DNA from: Chthoniobacter flavus
Lineage (GTDB): Bacteria; Verrucomicrobiota; Verrucomicrobiia; Chthoniobacterales; Terrimicrobiaceae
Direction of reading: 5' to 3'
Assembly: GCA_945903555.1 (NCBI GenBank)
Contig: CAMDOJ010000011.1
Span: 1 to 19,170, forward strand
DNA length: 19,170 bases
This document shows, in pieces, positions 15,047 through 19,170 of the stretch (positions within the stretch are counted from its first letter, which is position 1; every line of letters starts with the position of its first letter). The notes beneath the pieces are model-generated. The model did no database searches, was not told the origin of the DNA, and saw nothing but the letters and a program-made list of their open reading frames with translations. The position numbers were made by a program, and so were the translations under genes.

Positions 15047-15169
15047 ATGACAGCATCGATAGTATCCATCGGCGAAAATCTCAAACTTGATGATTTGGTA
15101 AACTTATATCCCCGACACTTATATCCCCACATGATCTCGTCTCGATCGCCCCGTGAGGGATGGAGTTAA
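15047..15169 (+). pseudogene. Possible 40-codon ORF or gene fragment
   Basis: ATG at 15047 follows GGAGG only two bases upstream, an unusually tight spacing, and the frame ends at TAA 15167-15169. The first part (TASIVSIGENLKLDDLVNLY) looks protein-like and faintly resembles the start of aromatic amino acid lyases. The rest becomes low quality after a 15-bp tandem duplication that gives LYPRHLYPH. It may be the truncated 5' end of a lost gene, or chance. The assignment to any family is speculative. Confidence 0.25.
15102..15128 (+). repeat. Tandem duplication with 15-bp period
   Basis: ACTTATATCCCC occurs at 15102-15113 and again at 15117-15128, separated by GAC. The two copies are identical over 12 bases. 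It lies within the possible 40-codon ORF, and the period is a multiple of three. Confidence 0.8.
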
Positions 15170-15189
15170 CAACATTCCTCCTGAATCTA

Positions 15190-16092
15190 TTAACCGGATC
15201 CCCTACTGAAGCTCGAAGCGATGCGCGCAATCATCCTTGGCCCCTCTTGCGAAAACTGTCGCTCTGCGGTGACGACAAAAAGTTCCTCATGGATTCCCAT
15301 TTTTATGGGGATTTTGTGGAGACCGTAGCGTTTCAGAACGTCGTTAAGAACCGGATCAAGCACAGGCGCCGCCCCGATCCCCGAAGCCGCCAACTCGCAC
15401 ATCGCCGCAGCGTCGTCAAATTCCGCTCGAATTTGAGGAAGGATCCCATTTTCCGCCCACCAGCGCTCCAGTTCCCTCCGGAGAGCCGATTCCCGAGTTG
15501 GTACCAAAACAGGAAATCCTGAAAGTCCGCGTCGCGGATTGTAGGTCTTTTTGAGTTTGGCTGTGGCTACGAAGTGCACCCCGTATCGCCCCGCTTTGGT
15601 GCTGAACAAAACCGTTTTCAGCAACGGGGGGGCAGGTTCATTCGCGATGACGATGTCCAGTTGATGTGTAGCCAGTGCCGGAAAAAGTTCACTCGGCAAA
15701 CCCTCTCTCACCACAATCCGGAGGCTGGGGGCTTCCTCCCAACAACGAACGAGAATATGGGAGGCCAGAAGCTTCGGCACAGCATCCCCGATTCCGAGAT
15801 AAACCGTTTCTGGGCCGCCCGCTCCCCCGCGATGAACGACTTCCACCATTTCATCACCAAAAGCAAAAATGCGTTCGGCATAACGCTTCACCACTCGACC
15901 AGCATCACTCAGAATCAGACTTTTTCCCTCGCGCCGAAAAAGCTCCACCTCCAAGAAGCCCTCTAACTCCCTGACCTGCGCGCTGAGTGTCGGCGCCGAA
16001 ACATGCAATGCTTCGGTCGCAGCCTTGATTCCGCCGTGGGTTGCAACGGCTAGGAAATACCGAAGGTGATGGTAGTTGAGTTGCAAGTTCAT
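15190..16092 (-). CDS. LysR-family transcriptional regulator (NhaR-like)
   Basis: A DNA-binding regulator of the LysR family. The 300-residue protein has the N-terminal winged helix-turn-helix (about 6-66), with LNYHHLRYFLAVATHGGIKA (5-24) and VSAPTLSAQVRELE (31-44), then the co-inducer-binding domain (about 92-295). The YHHLRYF start and the RYAERIFAFGDEMVEVV linker (70-86) resemble NhaR, the sodium-responsive activator of the nhaA antiporter in enterobacteria. No antiporter gene is in the window, so the target is unknown. It diverges from the membrane metallopeptidase gene across 71 bp that contain a 21-bp palindrome beginning eight bases from this start codon. No Shine-Dalgarno is visible. 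Confidence 0.9.
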   Translation of the reverse strand: MNLQLNYHHLRYFLAVATHGGIKAATEALHVSAPTLSAQVRELEGFLEVELFRREGKSLILSDAGRVVKRYAERIFAFGDEMVEVVHRGGAGGPETVYLGIGDAVPKLLASHILVRCWEEAPSLRIVVREGLPSELFPALATHQLDIVIANEPAPPLLKTVLFSTKAGRYGVHFVATAKLKKTYNPRRGLSGFPVLVPTRESALRRELERWWAENGILPQIRAEFDDAAAMCELAASGIGAAPVLDPVLNDVLKRYGLHKIPIKMGIHEELFVVTAERQFSQEGPRMIARIASSFSRGSG

Positions 16093-16099
16093 AAGTAAA

Positions 16100-16120
16100 A
16101 TACGAACATCATGTTTGTAT
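16100..16120. promoter_or_regulatory. 21-bp near-perfect palindrome, likely LysR-regulator binding site
   Basis: ATACGAACAT (16100-16109), a central C (16110), then ATGTTTGTAT (16111-16120). The arms are complementary at nine of ten positions. It lies between the divergent regulator and metallopeptidase genes, where LysR proteins normally bind and repress their own gene. The arm length and spacing fit a dimer site. Confidence 0.6.
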
Positions 16121-16163
16121 CTTCGTTATTTCCACACAAGGAAATTCCCTCATATTTACTCCT

Positions 16164-16859
16164 ATGCAAACATCAGCACTTCTTCTATTCGCAGGCACAT
16201 TGATTCTCTCACTCTGGGCTTCCTTTCGAGTGAAGCGTATTTATCGCCGCTACGCTGAGGAAACGTCGCTTTCGGGACTCACGGGATCCGAAGCTGCTCG
16301 GCGCATTCTGGATGAAGAGGGCGTCACAGGTGTGGCCATCGAGTCTCAGCCTGGCGAACTGACGGATCACTACGACCCGACGCATCGCCGCTTGGTATTG
16401 AGCGAGGCCAACTACCATGGCCGCTCCATTTCGGCATTGGCTGTTTCGGCCCATGAGGCAGGTCATGCCATCCAGCACTCAAGGGCCTACATGCCCCTGC
16501 ACCTTCGCATGGCGGCTGTCGGAGTCACTAATATCGCCAATCAAGTCGTCATGTGGCTTCCGCTGGTCGGGCTTTTCACGGGTTTCGTGACCACATCGAC
16601 CGCGATGTATTTCATGGCCTGCGGGTGGGGCGTCATCATGTTATTCAACTTGGTGACCTTGCCCGTGGAGTTTGATGCTTCGCATCGCGCGAAATTGGCC
16701 CTTCGTTCTAGCGGCGTTGTGACGTCCTTCACGGAATCCAACGGCGTGGATAAGGTCTTAAATGCTGCTGCCTTGACCTATGTGGCTGCCTTCATCACCT
16801 CGTTGGCTTACTTTATCTGGCATCTTCTGCCACTCCTCACGGGAAGGAGAGATGATTAA
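16164..16859 (+). CDS. Membrane zinc metallopeptidase (YugP-like)
   Basis: A membrane-anchored zinc peptidase of the neutral zinc metallopeptidase family that includes Bacillus YugP; the substrate is not known. The 231-residue protein has an N-terminal membrane helix (about 4-20), a soluble stretch containing GSEAARRILDEEGV (41-54) and DHYDPTHRRLVLSE (68-81), the zinc motif HEAGH (97-101: ligands His97 and His101, catalytic Glu98), a hydrophobic pair (about 122-168), VEFDASHRA (172-180 region), and a C-terminal helix (about 208-225). All these elements and their order match YugP. No Shine-Dalgarno is close to the ATG; AAGGA is about 20 bases away. Its stop overlaps the next ATG as TAATG (16857-16861). 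Confidence 0.9.
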   Translation: MQTSALLLFAGTLILSLWASFRVKRIYRRYAEETSLSGLTGSEAARRILDEEGVTGVAIESQPGELTDHYDPTHRRLVLSEANYHGRSISALAVSAHEAGHAIQHSRAYMPLHLRMAAVGVTNIANQVVMWLPLVGLFTGFVTTSTAMYFMACGWGVIMLFNLVTLPVEFDASHRAKLALRSSGVVTSFTESNGVDKVLNAAALTYVAAFITSLAYFIWHLLPLLTGRRDD

Positions 16860-17290
16860 TGACATATCGTCCCATCATCCACCGAAGTGACATTGTGAGA
16901 AATCCCGAATATCCCGAGGAGGCGGTTTCTATCGATGAATACATCGAAACCGAAGCCCCCAAGATGTCAGGCGCTCAAATCCGCAACCTGGCGAAATTCA
17001 CTCCGCAGTTGCGGGAAAAGATGAAAACCGAGCAGGCCCAACAGCATTTTGACCTCCAACAAAACACCGAGTTTCTTGTTAGCATCCTTCATTCCCTGCG
17101 GGCTCGGAATTGTCGTGATCCGTTGCCACTCGACTTGGCCGAGGCTGGCGTAGCGGCCTCGTATTTACTGAAAAGCATCGATATCATTCCTGATTTTATT
17201 CCAGAAATTGGCCTCACAGATGATGCCCGCCTAGTGGCGAGGGTTTTTGCCAGAAATCCCAGTCTTCGAAATGCAAACAGCAGTGAATGA
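16859..17290 (+). CDS. YkvA/DUF1232-like protein
   Basis: The 143-residue protein has a polar, partly helical N-terminal half (about 20-70) and a C-terminal segment with SYLLKSIDIIPDFIPEIGLT (101-120) followed by DDARLV. The DxIPDFIPxxGxxDD pattern is the signature of the DUF1232/YkvA family, small proteins of unknown function that carry one hydrophobic hairpin. Its start overlaps the stop of the metallopeptidase by one base, with GGAAGGAG upstream, so the two are translated together and may act on the same membrane process. The last 20 nt overlap the start of the terC remnant, which shows that a three-gene unit existed before terC decayed. Confidence 0.82.
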   Translation: MTYRPIIHRSDIVRNPEYPEEAVSIDEYIETEAPKMSGAQIRNLAKFTPQLREKMKTEQAQQHFDLQQNTEFLVSILHSLRARNCRDPLPLDLAEAGVAASYLLKSIDIIPDFIPEIGLTDDARLVARVFARNPSLRNANSSE

Positions 17291-17487
17291 TGCCCCAGTT
17301 TATTGGTGGGTCGCATTCAATGCGTTTATTTTGGTGATGCTCGCCCTAGATCTCGGGGTATTTCACCGCAAGGCTCATAGGTGCTTGGAAAATAGATGGC
17401 ATGGTTTCCCTCGGCGTTATAACCGGAATTCTGACCATCACCGTTTTCGCCTCGATCATCCACAGGAAAAACGCATTGAGGAACTGA
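17271..17487 (+). pseudogene. TerC-family membrane protein with large internal deletion and frameshift
   Basis: TerC/Alx proteins are multi-spanning membrane proteins linked to metal (manganese, tellurite) resistance and metal loading of exported enzymes. The ATG at 17271 opens a frame reading YWWVAFNAFILVMLALDLGV and then FHRKAH, the classic first helix and HRKAH turn of the family. From about 17374 the coding signal moves to the next frame and reads LIGAWKIDGMVSLGVITGIL, then TITVFASIIHRKNALRN and TGA at 17485-17487, which resembles the last helix of the family. About 200-250 residues between these ends are missing. The first frame continues to a stop near 17495 but becomes non-hydrophobic nonsense after HRKAH. 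Confidence 0.8.
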
Positions 17488-17600
17488 ACTTCTGACTTTT
17501 TCCAGGTCAAAAAGGGAGACTGCAGGCCCTTGAGCGAAGAGGCGGGTTCCTTTGGCTTTCTCTTCTTCCCAGTCTGTGTAAACTCAGTCACAATCCCATT

Positions 17601-18089
17601 ATGGATTCGAAAATGAACTGGAAACCATGGATTCAAGAAGTGCCGGATTTTCCCAAGTCCGGGGTCTCGTTTAAGGACATCTCTCCGCTTTTGCGTTCAG
17701 GTCATTTCCCTGCGGTTGTGCGAGAGATGAGAGATTTGGTTGAGGCTCCCGATTATTGGGTTGGCATTGATTCTAGGGGTTTCATATTTGCTTCCGCTTT
17801 TGCCATTGAAGGAGGCGGGCTCATCCTCTGCCGCAAAAAAGGGAAACTTCCGCCACCAGTCGTCCGTGAAGAGTATGCATTGGAATACGGCTCGGACACC
17901 CTAGAAATCCAGCCAGGGAGCGGAAAAGTGGTCATTGTGGATGATGTCTATGCTACTGGAGGGACGATGAATGCCGTTGAACGTCTGTGTATCAAAGCGG
18001 GATACCACGTTATTGATCGCGTGGTTCTCATCGACTTGAAATTTCTCCACGCTCCCATCGACGTGAAAAGCCTGATCCAATACGAATAA
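17601..18089 (+). CDS. apt: Adenine phosphoribosyltransferase
   Basis: Converts adenine and PRPP to AMP, salvaging adenine. The 162-residue protein starts with the family pattern WIQEVPDFPKSGVSFKDISP (10-29), then GIDSRGFIFASAFA (55-68), the flexible loop CRKKGKLPPPVVREEY (77-92) and the PRPP loop VIVDDVYATGGT (111-122). It is somewhat shorter than the usual 170-180 residues but complete. ATGs at 17601 and 17613 are both possible; neither has a clear ribosome binding site. It is followed after two bases by a nucleosidase gene that could supply its adenine. Confidence 0.95.
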   Translation: MDSKMNWKPWIQEVPDFPKSGVSFKDISPLLRSGHFPAVVREMRDLVEAPDYWVGIDSRGFIFASAFAIEGGGLILCRKKGKLPPPVVREEYALEYGSDTLEIQPGSGKVVIVDDVYATGGTMNAVERLCIKAGYHVIDRVVLIDLKFLHAPIDVKSLIQYE

Positions 18090-18091
18090 GC

Positions 18092-18652
18092 ATGAAAGAC
18101 TGGGTGTTTTTGGTGGCCGTGCCACTCGAGGTTGGAGGCGTCCAGGAAATTCTTGGCAGCCCTGTGATTTTCACAGGTGTTGGAAAAATCAATGCGACCA
18201 TCGCGGCCCATCACGCCGTCGCACAGGGATTCCGTAAGATTGTGAATATCGGATCCTGCGGTTCGCTTTCTATTCCTGTAGGTCAAATTGTTCCAATCGG
18301 ACGGGCCCTTCAGGACATCGATGCCACTCCATTGTGCGGCTATGGCGAAACGCCGTTCGAGGCTGACAGCCATGAGATCATTATCGACCGCTCCTTGGAC
18401 GCGAGCTGTTTTTCGACGGATTATTTTTATGATGCCCAGCAGGAGTCCAAGTATTCACCGAGCTATTTGAAATCGATTCAATCCTCCACTGTCTTCGATA
18501 TGGAATGTTACGCTCAGGCAAAGGTATGCCGGAACTTGGGAGTGCCCTACCAATCCTACAAATGGGTTTCCGACAATGGAGACGGGTCCGATTGGCAGGA
18601 AAATTGCCGCGCAGGCTTCGAAATCGTCAAGGAACTACTGGCGGGAAAATAG
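18092..18652 (+). CDS. Nucleosidase of the phosphorylase superfamily (MTA/SAH nucleosidase-like)
   Basis: This family splits nucleosides such as 5'-methylthioadenosine and S-adenosylhomocysteine into base and sugar. The 186-residue protein has AVPLE with Glu12, NIGSCGSL (52-59), FDMECYAQAKV (135-145) with the MxE sugar-binding pair around Glu138, and VSDNGD (159-164) with Asp161. Glu12, Glu138 and Asp161 line up with the three catalytic positions I know from E. coli MTA/SAH nucleosidase. It is shorter than that enzyme (about 230 residues). The start is two bases after the apt stop, so the pair is one operon; adenine released here would go directly to AMP by Apt. Specificity for MTA/SAH rather than another nucleoside is inferred from this context. 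Confidence 0.85.
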   Translation: MKDWVFLVAVPLEVGGVQEILGSPVIFTGVGKINATIAAHHAVAQGFRKIVNIGSCGSLSIPVGQIVPIGRALQDIDATPLCGYGETPFEADSHEIIIDRSLDASCFSTDYFYDAQQESKYSPSYLKSIQSSTVFDMECYAQAKVCRNLGVPYQSYKWVSDNGDGSDWQENCRAGFEIVKELLAGK

Positions 18653-18772
18653 ACCTTGGTTCGAATCAGATTTGTACCACATTCAGGCACTGGGAACGGT
18701 CACCCCCAGACGAAGGCCTGCGTTTTTCAGATGGATGGTTGCTAGTTTTTTGCTACCTCAGTTCCTTTACCA

Positions 18773-19170
18773 CTAGAACGCCACATTCAGGCCGACGCTC
18801 ACCATGCCGCTTTGGTAGGTCTGGCTGCCGAAATTCACATTGTAGAACACCGAGCCGCTCAGGTTTTTGCCGAACTGCGCAGTGACGCCGGCTCCGGCGA
18901 AGACGCTGCTGCGATACGGATCCGTGGTTTTGAAGTCGAAGGCTGCTCCATTGCCTCCATCCAGGCTCGCATTGATGTTCCGCGCGTTGTTCATGAACTC
19001 GTGCTGCCAGAACATCCGAACCTCGGGGATAATGGCGATTTTCTGGCTCAGGTCCCAGGTGTAGGCGATGCGACCTCCCAGTGTGCTGCGCAGGCTGTTG
19101 GCATTTTGCTGATCGAGTGACAAATCAAGGCTGTCGGCTCCGCTTTCTGTGAAGCTGCCAATGCCAGCGT
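18773..19170 (-). CDS. C-terminal part of an outer-membrane autotransporter-type beta-barrel (5' end outside window)
   Basis: The frame is open from the right edge to TAG at 18773-18775, giving about 132 residues. It shows alternating polar and apolar strands with turns rich in Gly, Asn and Asp: LGGRIAYTWDL, IIPEVRMFWQHEF, SVFAGAGVTAQFG, LSGSVFYNVNFGS, and the end SGMVSVGLNVAF. GGRIAYTW, PEVRMFWQHEF and the terminal aromatic Phe are typical of the autotransporter (AT) barrel domain, which inserts in the outer membrane and exports an N-terminal passenger. The passenger domain is off the edge, so its role is unknown. An outer-membrane protein shows a diderm host. No clear terminator follows. 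Confidence 0.85.
   Translation of the reverse strand, partial: AGIGSFTESGADSLDLSLDQQNANSLRSTLGGRIAYTWDLSQKIAIIPEVRMFWQHEFMNNARNINASLDGGNGAAFDFKTTDPYRSSVFAGAGVTAQFGKNLSGSVFYNVNFGSQTYQSGMVSVGLNVAF

Noticed and set aside
17492..17510. CTTTTT / AAAAAG inverted repeat after the terC remnant
   Set aside because: The stem is only six A-T-rich pairs and has no GC core, so a terminator or operator cannot be supported.
18655..18680. GGTTCGAATC looks like a tRNA T-loop
   Set aside because: The flanking bases do not form the five-pair stem, and no acceptor or anticodon stem can be found around it.
18688..18708. CTGGG / CCCAG arms downstream of the nucleosidase as a terminator
   Set aside because: Five pairs with a ten-base loop and no following T-run; too weak to call.

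Overview
This 19.2 kb window is ordinary bacterial chromosome with dense, mostly housekeeping genes. Gene content and protein style suggest the PVC superphylum, most likely Verrucomicrobiota: a short SUMF1-fold protein without the catalytic cysteines, a small L,D-transpeptidase without a signal peptide, and weak or absent Shine-Dalgarno sequences before many genes. This taxonomic call is inference from recognition only; no rRNA or marker search was possible.

Layout. 1-2313: the 5' part of citrate synthase (gltA, runs off the left edge), an RNase P RNA gene with an intrinsic terminator, and aspartate-semialdehyde dehydrogenase (asd), all on the minus strand. 2327-5118: a small L,D-transpeptidase (+), diverging from asd across a 13-bp gap and converging on comEC (-). 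5398-7448: a SUMF1-like protein (+) facing a translationally coupled nadK / PTS IIA pair (-). 7577-10764 (+): a two-helix membrane protein, an aldehyde dehydrogenase, and the queuosine/7-deazaguanine pair queC-queE. 10781-13821 (-): a small conserved-looking protein followed by pyrR-pyrB-pyrC. The three pyr genes are chained by 4-nt ATGA overlaps and preceded by what looks like a PyrR RNA-binding element whose lower stem covers the pyrR ribosome binding site.

13822-15189 is the accessory and decaying part. It holds the C-terminal remnant of a sugar-type ABC permease, a Phd-like antitoxin / PIN toxin pair, a perfect hairpin, and a 40-codon ORF with a 15-bp tandem duplication. 15190-17487: a NhaR-like LysR regulator divergent from a membrane zinc metallopeptidase (a 21-bp near-perfect palindrome lies between them), a coupled YkvA/DUF1232-like protein, and a TerC-family pseudogene that kept only its first and last segments. 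17601-18652: apt and an MTA/SAH-type nucleosidase, a compact adenine salvage pair. The right edge carries the C-terminal end of an outer-membrane autotransporter-type beta-barrel (-).

I found no CRISPR array, insertion sequence, prophage, tRNA or rRNA. No convincing unknown multi-gene system is present. The most interesting signals are regulatory (the PyrR element, the LysR-intergenic palindrome) and evolutionary (two gene remnants, and a ComEC whose nuclease-like domain has a broken metal motif).
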